Assembly (NCBI RefSeq): GCF_009870125.1
Contig: NC_046683.1
Location: 46,639,869 to 46,703,868, forward strand
DNA length: 64,000 nucleotides
DNA from: Drosophila pseudoobscura
Lineage: Eukaryota > Arthropoda > Insecta > Diptera > Drosophilidae
Direction: 5' to 3'
Shown here one piece after another: positions 14,185 to 24,119 of this stretch. Made by a program: the position numbers and the translations under genes. The notes beneath the pieces are model-generated. The model saw nothing but the letters and a program-made list of their open reading frames with translations. It did not search any database and was not told the DNA's origin. Numbering within the stretch: position 1 is the stretch's first letter; every line of letters starts with the position of its first letter.

Positions 14185-16018
14185 ATGACTACAGGACTGA
14201 ATCTCACTGCCCGGGAGGTGCAGCAGGTTTTTGCAGAGATTCTTAGCCATGGCGAGGACATCACCTGGGATCTGTGAGTGGCCGTGCAATTTCCTTTGTT
14301 CCACCTGAAATCCTTAGATTGCTGATGATCTTTGACCTGACAGATTGCTGCAGAACCAAAAAGGCATCCTGAATAGCAAGATTGGAGAGATATTTAATTC
14401 TCAATTTGGTACATCTGAGGCTATCTTTCCAAAAATTCTGGAATTTGTTTGGCTTCAAAGTAAGCAGACTCCGCAAATCGACAGTTTCGTGTTCCGTCAA
14501 TGATTGCTTTGTGGTCTAAATACATTCAGGTAAATACACCAATGGCCAGTCCCTTTCTTCGCTGTTCTTTGTGCTTGTCGTGAATGGCGTGGCCGAATTG
14601 AATCTAGCGGAGAAGAGCAGATCCTGGTCGATCCATCCTGTTTTCCGCTGCCGTCGCTGCGTTGGTAACATCGTACATTGAAGCTCCATCACATTCCTTT
14701 AATTAGTCATTCCGCTTTCAGCCGACCAGAGTGGAGGGCACAGCAGCAGCCGGGATTGTTGCATGATCTATGTGGATCAGAGTGGCATCTATGATGGCTG
14801 GGATACATACTTAAAGCAGACGGTTCTGCCCGAAGGGATTATGGTAACCTGCGATCGAGGCATCTACAAGCTAATCGATGGCCAGGTTGAGCTGAAAACG
14901 TATTTGATAAAGGGTACTGGACGTTCCCCAATTAGGGGTTGCCACTTAACTTCTGAACGTCTGGCGGCCTCGGAATCGCCTGAAGTGCATCGGATTTACA
15001 TGAAAGAAGAACCTAATTGTTTAGTGCACTTTTATGACGTAGACACTATAAGAGCGCGCGAAAAAGTGCTATATCTGCTACTGGTACGCATCGTAGGATA
15101 ACCTTGTTCTATCCGGTATCGTATATGCAAACTCTTCTTTTGTGCTCCCTCAGAAACATTTTGATGGCGAGAAGGTCGATTTTTTGAATGCGAGGCTGCT
15201 CTCCGAGTGGTTGGTTCTGTTCACGCACAGTGTCAATAACTTTCGTCTGGCATCCGAAATGGTCAATATGGGCACTTATCGGAGCACCTTAAGCAGCCAC
15301 GTACAGTACGATATAAGCTATCCATTCACGAACGCTAACGAACGCTAATTTTTGTTGCAGGAACATCTTTGACAAGATCTCCAAGGAGGCCAAGTCCGTT
15401 GAGGAGTCCACTGAAGGCAGACTGGACCTCATACGCAGCGCCAATGTGATTCCCACAAAAAAGGAGCTACAAAAACTATTTAAAACTCGTGGAGCTAGTG
15501 TCTGCACAAGTGAACCGAAACTACCCGCAGAACCCAGTAAGGTGCCCCCAAATCTGCTGCAGATCCGTTCAATCACCGTCGAGGGTCAGGACATCCAATT
15601 GGCAGATTACGGAGAAGCTATCATTGAGCACATCTCAAGCACTGAGAGCTTCGAGGATCTAATCAGCAGCATGGGCAAATACTGGAAGCTGGACATGTGT
15701 AAGCTGATGCTGCAAATGACGCAGACCTTTGTCGAAAGCACCAGAAAGGAGCTCTGGCTGCTGCTGAAGTACAGCTACCCCACGGAATCGGTGCTATATC
15801 AGATCGTTCTCCAAACACTTAAGCACCATAGGAGCTTGAACTACAAAAAAGTCTCGGAGGCAAGCCCCGATATCCTGAGAAGCGTACGGTGCTTTTTCGT
15901 CTCATGCAGTCCCAACTGTCCCCCAGAGTTTCTGAATAAGTGCCCCAAGTGCGTGGGCTACTACAATAAGGGAACGCGGCAGGTAGTTGATAGATCTGAT
16001 GATTATTGGGATATCTGA
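14185..16018 (+). CDS. Unrecognised 503-aa protein with two cysteine clusters, 6 exons
   Basis: I do not recognise the family. The exon model (14185-14273, 14344-14459, 14530-14664, 14722-15083, 15154-15305, 15361-16018) uses GT-AG introns of roughly 55-70 bp and keeps one open frame. The donor at 15306 is required for phase; the nearby GT at 15301 would bring in a stop. The protein starts MTTGLNLTAREVQQVF and is mostly helical-looking. It has a CRRC pair (Cys109/112) followed by His120 and Cys126/127, and a C-terminal cluster Cys462, 467, 471, 479, 482. Both could bind zinc (inference). The first cluster spans an exon junction. No signal peptide or clear membrane helix is seen. Coding preservation across six exons argues that it is a functional gene. 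The motif 6-like array just upstream fits a constitutive or germline-type promoter, but expression is not shown. Confidence 0.8.
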
Positions 16019-16435
16019 TATGCCTTATATATACACATATACCATGCAAAGCATTTGGGTGGGTAATACACCCATTTTATATAATTATTTCTTACTGCTC
16101 GAACCCCTGGGTATTGTTTTATCCTGTAATAATAAATATTTTCGTATGACATCTATTATAATATGCTATTGAACAACAATATTCAAAGAACTATCAACCA
16201 TTCTAGTATCTTTTATGTGTATTCTATAATACGTAAAACAATCGGAGGTGTTCACCCATGTACGTTATTAGATATATGTACGTACGTATACGAGGAGAGA
16301 GTTAGCATGCGAGACAGAACACGAAATATATATCTCTCGCTCCCGCAGGAGAGATTTTTGTACGGCACCAAGAGGAGAATCGAAGCCAGCACACTGGAGT
16401 TGAGCAAGCAATCTCATTTCATTAGAGATTAATCC

Positions 16436-16640
16436 CCACGGGGAAGCGATAAGCATGCCGGCAGGAAGAGGGGGTTTACCGTGGCGTAAGACAGCCTACT
16501 GACACGCTGAAAGCCCTTGTGCCCAGTGCCCTTCTGCACTGCCTGCTAACATGGACCCAAAGGAGACTAGGAGGGTTAGTGCCCGCGGGTTTCCGTCCTG
16601 AGGCATCAGGCAGTATTGGGGATCCCATCTTATATCAACA
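16436..16640 (+). mobile_element. GC-rich block, possible non-LTR retroelement 3' tail
   Basis: A sharply GC-richer block of about 200 bp sits in AT-rich DNA between two convergent genes. It has paired short motifs (tgcccagtgcccttctgc, catgccggcagg, gggtttccgtcctgaggcat) and no open frame of note. Its look resembles 3' tails of R1/LOA-type LINEs or a structured RNA. Family assignment is pattern-based only. The block is closer to the catalase 3' end (about 16680) than to the 503-aa gene stop. Confidence 0.3.
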
Positions 16641-16681
16641 AATAATAAAGCCAGTCGCGCTTTGTATCAAAGTATAAAGAA

Positions 16682-16687
16682 TTTATT
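16682..16687 (-). promoter_or_regulatory. Cat: Catalase poly(A) signal
   Basis: TTTATT on the plus strand reads AATAAA on the minus strand, about 245 bp beyond the catalase stop codon. It is the most likely 3' end signal of the catalase mRNA. Confidence 0.55.
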
Positions 16688-16929
16688 ATATATCCATCGC
16701 ATATAAATGTGTGTTCGTGTAAAGCTTACGACAATTTTGAATATCAAAACAAGACAGATAACAGATTAATGCCCGCAACCAAGAAGCCAAGAAGCCTTCC
16801 GCTCTTGTTAGTCAAATTCGTGGTGGTAGAAGATCGTGTTGGAATGGGGGGAGGGGGGATGGGATGTTAACAGCAATATAAACCGTAATTAAGGCCATAA
16901 ACCAAGTCGCAGTTCGAGCGGGGTGGTGC

Positions 16930-19900
16930 TTAGAACTTTGAGGACTTGGCCAGGTTGAGGGCCTCCGTCAACATGCGACCAAAGTCGGCGTGCACCTGGG
17001 TAAAGTTCTTGACGGCCCGCTCCTGCAGGAACTGGCTGGCGTTGTTCAGATGGCCGGCAATGTTCGCCACCAGACGCTTCCTGGCGCAGTTGTCCAGCGT
17101 GTGCACCCAGAAGTCGGTGACCTGGCCATAGTTGTCCTCGGTGTCGCCGCTGCTGTAGCGGTACACGTCCCCGGTGACGGGGCAGCAGGTGGACAGGGCA
17201 CGGGCCCGGGGGCACTCCTGCGGTCCGTTGAACGAGTTGGGGAAATAGTTGGGGGCACCGTCCTGGTTGTCCGTCACGTTCATCAGCCCATCGCGCTGGA
17301 AGTTGTTCACCTTCACGCGGTAGGGACAGTTCACGGGGATCTGCAAGTAGTTCGGCCCCAGGCGATGGCGGTGCGTGTCCGAGTAGGAGAAGAGACGGCC
17401 CTGCAACATCTTGTCGGGCGATGGCTCAATGCCGGGCACCAGGTGGGCGGGGCTAAAGGCGATCTGCTCCACCTCGGCGAAGTAGTTCTTGGGATTGCGG
17501 TCGAGCACCAGCTTGCCAACGGGGATCAGGGGGAACTCCTTGTGGGACCAGACCTTGGTCACGTCGAAAGGATTGTACTTGAACTTCTTGGCCTCCTCGA
17601 AGGTCATCACCTGGATGTACATGGTCCAGCTGGGGAACTTGCAGGTCTTGATGCGATTGTACAGGTCCCGAATGCTGTAGTCCGGATCGCTGGAGGCCAG
17701 CTCATCGGCGGCCTTCACGTCCAGATTCTTGATGCCCTGGTCCGTCTTCATGTGGAACTTGGCGTAGATCGGCTCGCCCTTGGCGTTCACCAGCTTGAAC
17801 GTGTGCGATCCATAGCCGTTCATGTGGCAGTAGCCGTCGGGAGTGCCACGATCACCGAACAAGAAGCACACCTGGTGCGTCGACTCCGGGCGCAGGGTGA
17901 GGAAGTCCCAGAACATGTCGGGATCCTTAAGGTGCGTCTGCGGATTGCGCTTCTGGGTGTGGATGAAGCTGGGGAACAGGATTGGGTCGCGAATGAAGAA
18001 AATCGGGGTGTTGTTGCCCACCAAATCCCAGACACCATCCTCCGTGTAGAATTTGACGGCAAATCCGCGCGGATCACGGGCCGTATCGGCCGAGCCGCTC
18101 TCGCCACCCACCGTGGAGAAGCGAATGGCCAGGGGTGTGCGCTTCTTGACCTTGTCGAACATCTTGGCGGCACAGTACTTGGAGATGTCGTGCGTCACCT
18201 CAAAGTAACCAAAGGCGCCAGCTCCCTTGGCGTGGACCACACGCTCGGGAATCCGCTCGCGATCGAAGTGCGCCATCTCATCGAGGAAGTTCACGTCCTG
18301 CAGCAGCACGGGACCGCGTGGACCCACAGTCTGTGTGGCATCCTTGATGCCAATCGGCGATCCATGTCCAGTGGTGATCGATCCCGGCGACACCTGAAAC
18401 GAAAGCAATTCCAGTCTTTGTTAGTTGCAATTCTCTGTCTCTCTATCTCTTTTCGGTTGCATAACCGAATGCCATTTCGGTGCTCAAAGTATCCCATCCA
18501 TCCCGCTGCCCAATCTTATCTAATCCCCTTATCGCTCTAATACTTATTTTTGGGAGCGGACTTTCGTATTTTGTTTAGAAAGGTAGGTGTGTGTGTGTGT
18601 GTGCCCGGCACCCGGCATTCGGCACGAAAACATAAACATAAAGATTGCAGGCACTTATCGAAGCGGAGGTGTACGCATTTGTATATATAGGCGTGCCCTG
18701 GGGGGTCACATTGAGGTGCCAAAAATATTTACCATTCGTATAAAAATTGAGAATATGGAGGGGGGGGATGGGGGAAATGAAGTCCAATTGTCACGATTTT
18801 CGAGTTGTATTTTTATGGCCAGAAAGATTGCAATACTTAGTCTTTGGGGCTGGCCTTTCCCTCTGACCATTCGTTCGCTGCGAGTTCTTCGGCGTTGGGT
18901 TCTCCCTGCAACCCACCTTCCAGAGATTACTTCCTATATTTCTACTTCTAGGTTTCTCAGCCATTTAATGCGTATTTCCCTAAACGATATCTATTATCTC
19001 TGTCATCAGAGCATACCGATTAATTCAATTTCCCCATGGGTGCAGCAGCCACGCCACTCCTTGATCCCCTTATCGTTTATTCCACATGCAAGCCAGCCAG
19101 CCAGCTAGCCAATTCATTATGGAATCAGTTTTGCCCAACAATTTGCACAAAGCGTCGCCCGTTAATGGAATCATCTGAGAGATGAGAGAGCGCAACGCCA
19201 TGTGAAATGATAATTTGAGGGCATTTCTGGAACAATAAAGTGCATACAAAGGTTGTATATCAAAGTGGAGCCTCTTTTCTCTGTTTATCTGGCGATGTGT
19301 CAGAAATATAAATTAGCTGATGCTTTTTTTATTTCACAACAAAGTCATTTAGACGTTGTGTGGGGATTACTGTCTGGCTAATAATACTAGGATATAAAAA
19401 TGTTGTTTTTCGGAATTATATCTGGATTCTTTCGAACTTAAAAGAGGAAAGAATGAAGAGCGATGAAGTACTTGTTTCTAATGTCGAAATAAAATGCGAT
19501 TCGATTAGATCGCTTCCTACATATAGTATCTTTTCTAATGCAAATCGATTCGATTCGTTTCGTTTCCTTACCTCACCTTTTTGCTGAACCCTCCTCTGAA
19601 TTCCTAATTTTCTGCATTCCTCATCGCACTATTAACTTTTCTGCACTCTCAATTTCTTGCATTTCTTTTCGCTTCAATCAGAATAGAACTGTTTGCACTT
19701 TGAGACTACACATAACAATGGTGGGGCCACACATCAGAGGCCAGGCCAGATAGTGGAGCAATCAATCTTTACTGTGTTGCATGCAAACAGAAAACAGACG
19801 ACAGACGACAGTCGACTGATAATGCCCCACACTCGATCTACAAGAATGCAAAATACATAAAGACCAAGGTATGGAGCATACGGGAGTATCTGTATCTACA

Positions 19901-21926
19901 TATATGTACTTGTAGGAAAGTTTTTTAATTGCAACTTGTCGCGGAGATAATTGGAAGGGAATCGATTGGAATGCCATGCCATGGCATGTAAACGATGCGA
20001 CGTTAATGAGGCAGCGGCAAGGCCTATAAGAAAAATTTAGAACCTTCAAATGTTCAAAAATTTATAAGAATTTTTGTATTGTATTTCATTACAGACCTTA
20101 AATATGACGAAAGTAAAGCTAATTATAAAGAATTCCCCCCTCTCATTGTTTGCGGCATTCTTAGCCATTAACAGACCTTGGCGATCTTTCGAAAAATCCC
20201 TGAAACTCAAGAACCCATTGGGTTTCTATGGTTTCCTCGGCATTCTTCAAATGATTCAGTATACATGTGTAAAAGACTCCATTGCCATCCTGTGAACCGA
20301 TCCGAACCGAACTGAAATGAGTGTTTGGCTAAAACAAAGGCAAATGGCTAATTGCCTGACAAAATGCAGTTTTCATAGTTTCGTCATAGATGGCCGGATT
20401 CGAGTGAAATAACACGAACGAATCGACTGGGCGGGTTGCCTCTTTTCTGGGTCATTTCCAAACATATTCTCACATAGCCTGGGGCCGGGCGTTCCAGCTC
20501 AATTGCATAACCAAATTAGAGAAAGAAAATTTGCTCCAACGCACGCATTTTCCTTACACGGACCGGCCCCGTCCCGTCTGTCTGTCTGTCTGTCCTCCTT
20601 TCTACCTTTTGGCTCGAAACGAGTTTCTTGGCCCAGGCCCGAGTCGTTGTAACTGATCGTCGCATGGAGCCATTGCAACCAGTTTATGCAACATTGAGCG
20701 GCGAGAGTCCATTGACTTGCAGCGCGCGATTTTTCCAACCCAACCTCAAAAACCTGCAACGGTTCAACCAACTTTTCTCGGCCCTCGCGCACTCTCGCGT
20801 GTGCCTTTTGTCTATATACAAAAATTGCATTTAATTGCTTTTTGTTTTTGTTTTAAACAGAAGTAGAGCTGTTGCCTTAATTGATCCGCTGGCTCAATGT
20901 TGGCCAATGGCCATAGCTCGAAAGTTCTGGCCAAGGCTAAAATGGTGCCCTGCAGCTAATCAGATATTGCCTGTCAGATCTAATCTTTTTGGGGCAATTA
21001 CTAAGCACAAAATGTCAGTTGTATTATCGATTTATGGGGCATGGAAATGGAAATGGAAATGGAAATGGATTGGAGTTATTTGTGGTCTCTGGATTTCAGT
21101 CCTTTTACCCATTTCTTTTATTCTTCTATCATTTACAATACTTTCAATATTTCGTGCCATAATTTTCCGGGCACGATTTTCCCATTTGAATGCTTTCAAA
21201 ACTAAATCTAAATTAAAAATATGGTGCACGTTGCTCAACAAAAGCGAGAGCAAGTAATTAACACAAAAGTGGTAATAACTAATTGCCAATAAGAGGGAAA
21301 GAAAAATTGAAGCACATTTGGGCAAAGGTTAAACAAGGTTAGAAAAGAAATGCAGTGCAAAAAAGTGAAAAATTTACATTTGTATGCTCAATACTTCAGT
21401 TTCTGCAGTGCCATATACTTTGGATTAGGTTCAGACTTTCATAAATCCAAAAACTAAATACGATAAGCGTTATCAACAGAACTGATAAGAGACAGAACTA
21501 CTCTCACTCCCTCTCTCTCTCTCTCTGAAAGGAGCGGGCGGTGCACAGCTGAGAGGCGGCGGCTACTTGAACTTTGATCTCCTGTACAGAGAGAACTTGC
21601 TTGCGAAATTTGGTAACATTTGAAAAAGTACAGGCTCCACGTAGCGCATTCATTGATTTAATTGTCTTGTTTTTTGTTTGAGCTTTGAATAATAATTACT
21701 TTTGCACTCCGCTTTGCCTTTCCTTTCTCTTTGTTTTTCTCCTTTCCTTCCATTTTTCGGGGCCCGGCACTTGCACACACACACACACAAACAACTTGCA
21801 CACACACACAAAAAAAAATGCAATCATACGGCTCCCTCGCACTCCCCTCCCAATCGAACTCCCACTCACCGTTTGGGTGTTCTTGTAGTCGATCAATTGA
21901 TTCGAAGCAGCATCGCGTGCAGCCAT
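16930..21926 (-). CDS. Cat: Catalase (peroxisomal H2O2 dismutation)
   Basis: Heme enzyme converting 2 H2O2 to water and O2 in peroxisomes. There are two coding exons on the minus strand. Exon 1 is 21926-21870 (19 codons, beginning [15 protein letters not shown]) and exon 2 is 18393-16930. The intron (21869-18394, about 3.5 kb) is in phase 0 with GTGAGT/CAG ends. Total length is 506 aa, the same as the D. melanogaster enzyme. Catalytic His73 lies in [10 protein letters not shown], Asn146 in DLVGNNTP, and the proximal heme ligand Tyr is in [12 protein letters not shown] (about residue 356). The C-terminus ends AKSSKF, a non-canonical PTS1-like end. An in-frame ATG inside the intron (18408) would give a longer single-exon reading, but the exon 1 match to known catalase N-termini rules it out. 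The enzyme appears intact. Confidence 0.97.
18394..21869 (-). other. Cat: Catalase intron 1, no nested gene seen
   Basis: About 3.5 kb of AT-rich intronic sequence with (TG)n near 18587-18602, a GGAAAT hexamer run at about 21042-21068, a CT tract near 21510-21527 and (CA)n tracts at about 21775-21810. Open frames on both strands are short and low-complexity. Confidence 0.6.
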
Positions 21927-22076
21927 CTTGTCTTCAATTTAGTTGGATAACCAGAATTTAGATGTTCAAAATAAGTTTAGAGCACTGTCGGCTGAGGTTC
22001 CGTTTCTAACTGCTTTGCGTTTGTTGTGAGCGCCTCAAAAATTTGTCAACTAAAACAACTGCAACGCAGTTCGGTT

Positions 22077-22086
22077 TGTTTATATA
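22077..22086 (-). promoter_or_regulatory. Cat: Probable TATA box of catalase
   Basis: The minus strand reads CTATATAAAC, about 150 bp upstream of the catalase ATG. It would place the transcription start near 22050 with a leader of about 120-130 nt and no upstream exon needed. Confidence 0.5.
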
Positions 22087-22112
22087 GGGCACAGATGTTT
22101 AATATTTTTTGA

Positions 22113-22130
22113 TATCGATACATATCGATA
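22113..22130. promoter_or_regulatory. Cat: Paired DRE octamers (TATCGATA) upstream of catalase
   Basis: Two perfect palindromic TATCGATA octamers lie at 22113-22120 and 22123-22130, about 30-50 bp upstream of the TATA box. DREF binds this octamer, and DRE/DREF control of the catalase gene has been reported in Drosophila, which fits the position. Confidence 0.7.
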
Positions 22131-22442
22131 TATTTTTTGTTGATAATATATATTGGGATATATTTTTGGATATTGATTTGGATATATTTGTGGGTTGGAC
22201 TATATTTTCAAGGAAATATAACTAATTCTTCGAGTTCAGGCACTAAAAATACACTATAGGTATATAGAAAAAGTACCAACAGAATTTTGTGCAGCAACTT
22301 CCATGTCCTCGGCTTTGGGATCTGTCGCGTTCGGCTTTGGTACCTGTTGCGTTCGTCTCGCGGTTGAACCCCAAAAATAAAAAAATGCGCTGCTGGACAG
22401 CCGAATACCTCTGGGCTTTGGCTTTGAAGTAAAGACGATAGC

Positions 22443-23079
22443 AAATACACAATGGTAACAATTTTCAATTATATTACAGCTTGCGCTCAAGTGCCTCTTA
22501 ATTTTCGAGCGTGTCCGATTCGTGCTATTCAATTTCATATGTATCTGGAAATGAAGGACTTCTGATATTTATGATGTTTTCAAGATGTTGATGCCCCCTA
22601 ATTTGTTAAATCTTTGTAATTTAAATTTTTTTATGGTAAAAGTGGCTTATCTAAGTTGCAGCTTGCAATACATTTTTATTTATTATTTGGGGTAATTGCA
22701 TAAATAAAATACGAATTTAAAAAAAAAAAAAGCGTTTTCAAATTTGATTTAGTTAATCGAATACAATGTTGAAATACACAATGGTAACAATTTTCAATTA
22801 TATTACAGCTTGGGCTCAAGTGCCTCTTAATTTTCGAGCTATTAAATTTCATATTTGGAAATGAAGGACTTCTGATATTTATGATGTTTTCAAGATGTTG
22901 ATGCCCCCTAATTTGTCAAATCTTTGTAATTTAAATTTTTTATGGTAAAAGTGGCTTATCTAAGTTGCAGCTTGCAATACATTTTTATTTATTATTTGGG
23001 GTAATTGGATAAATAAAATACGAATTTAAAAAAAAAAAAGCGTTTTCAAATTTGATTTAGTTAATCTAATACAATGTTG
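22443..23079. repeat. Tandem duplication, about 329 and 308 bp copies
   Basis: Copy 1 (22443-22771) and copy 2 (22772-23079) are near-identical. Both run from aaatacacaatggtaac through gatgttttcaagatgttgat to a poly-A tract, agcgttttcaaatttgattt and acaatgttg. Copy 2 lacks about 20 bp (near the gtgtccgattcgtgc segment of copy 1). The low divergence suggests a recent event. It lies between the catalase promoter and the 3' end of the 225-aa gene. Confidence 0.92.
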
Positions 23080-23269
23080 GAATTACAGCTACGAGCGTTC
23101 AGTACAGATACAAAAACATAAGAAAATAATAAAGTTACACAACCTTCACAGAAGTCACCAGCTCCGAGCCTCTTCTTAATTTGGCTCAACGAAAAAAAAT
23201 GTCTTAACATTGTGGTTCAGTATTATGCCACAATTTTGTAAATAAACAAAAAATTACAGGACTAGAGTA

Positions 23270-23947
23270 TCATCCGCCTGTGGTCCCTGCTAGATAGATA
23301 TCCATGGCCGTCTTGTTAAGGTGCACCACCTGGCGTCGTTTTGGTATCGGCTGGATGTGTGGCAGCCGCGTCCCATTCACCGCATTCAGGCTCAGATCCG
23401 AATTGGCATCGTCGTCATCGCTCACGGAGTATCTGTGTGATGCCTGTGTGACGGGCTGTGCCTCTGGCATTGGATGCGAGCGCTTGCGTTTTCCTGCCGC
23501 AGCCGCGCTAGTTGTGGGCATATTATCATCGCTTTCGCTCGAGGGTGAGGGTGTGCGGACGGGTACGGGTGTTGGTGGCTTAGCAGCCGTCGCTGTGGCC
23601 GTCGCCAGTCTATTTATGATTGTGCTGGACGTCATCGAGGTGACCTCCGACGAGGAAGTAAGCAAGTCCTGACGCTGACTGGAGCTCACGTCCGAGATGC
23701 TCTCGGCCTGCTGCTTTTGACGATGCTGGATTGCATGTTTCAACTTAAACCTGTAGATCTTTCCCAGTGTCTTGTAGCAATCCATGCAGAGCGGAGTATC
23801 CCGTCGCAGTTCCGGATTGATGTTGAGTGCAAAGTGCCGCATATTTGAATCCTTAATTGTGGTGTTGGGCGTCTTGAGCAAATGGTTGCCCAGGCCGCAG
23901 TACCGCCGCTCGGCCACTTTCGATGTTTCACCTGTTTCGGGTGGCAT
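23270..23947 (-). CDS. Unrecognised 225-aa single-exon protein with a small cysteine motif and basic NLS-like stretch
   Basis: I cannot name the family. The uninterrupted frame starts MPPETGETSKVAERRYCGLG and ends YLAGTTGG. The N-terminal 75 residues look folded: Cys17, His22 and the pair Cys54/Cys57 (LCMDCYK) could form a small zinc site, followed by a basic helix (KIYRFKLKHAIQHR). The remainder is Ser/Thr/Pro-rich with a KRKR nuclear-localisation-like stretch and an acidic DDDD segment. This resembles a small nuclear or chromatin-associated protein (inference). The start is the first ATG downstream of a motif 6-like promoter module (24045-24118). It is transcribed in the same direction as catalase, whose promoter lies about 1.2 kb downstream of this gene. 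Confidence 0.75.
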   Translation of the reverse strand: MPPETGETSKVAERRYCGLGNHLLKTPNTTIKDSNMRHFALNINPELRRDTPLCMDCYKTLGKIYRFKLKHAIQHRQKQQAESISDVSSSQRQDLLTSSSEVTSMTSSTIINRLATATATAAKPPTPVPVRTPSPSSESDDNMPTTSAAAAGKRKRSHPMPEAQPVTQASHRYSVSDDDDANSDLSLNAVNGTRLPHIQPIPKRRQVVHLNKTAMDIYLAGTTGG

Positions 23948-24044
23948 CTTCTATGCGAAATACTATATTATTATTCTATTTTTTAATCAATTTCCCCAGA
24001 CTTACTATTTTTCCCGCCCGAAATTCCACGCTAAAAATAAAGCG

Positions 24045-24118
24045 TCCTACCGTCAGATATATACCGAAACATACCGTCTCACTTAAAAAATATACCGTAA
24101 ATATACTGACGAATTAAA
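24045..24118 (-). promoter_or_regulatory. Motif 6-like promoter module of the 225-aa gene
   Basis: On the minus strand this reads cgtcagtatatttacggtat, then attttttaa, then gacggtatgtttcggtatat. It parallels the array at 14039-14112 box for box. It lies about 100-170 bp upstream of the ATG at 23947 and fits Ohler motif 6 (KTYRGTATWTTT). Confidence 0.6.
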
Positions 24119-24119
24119 G

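Noticed and set aside
16990..18540. 516-codon plus-strand frame across catalase
   Set aside because: Antisense shadow of the strongly codon-biased catalase exon; catalase itself is certain.
22208..22538. Overlapping minus-strand frames upstream of catalase
   Set aside because: All three frames are open by chance over a short stretch, and part of it lies inside the tandem duplication. No frame is favoured.
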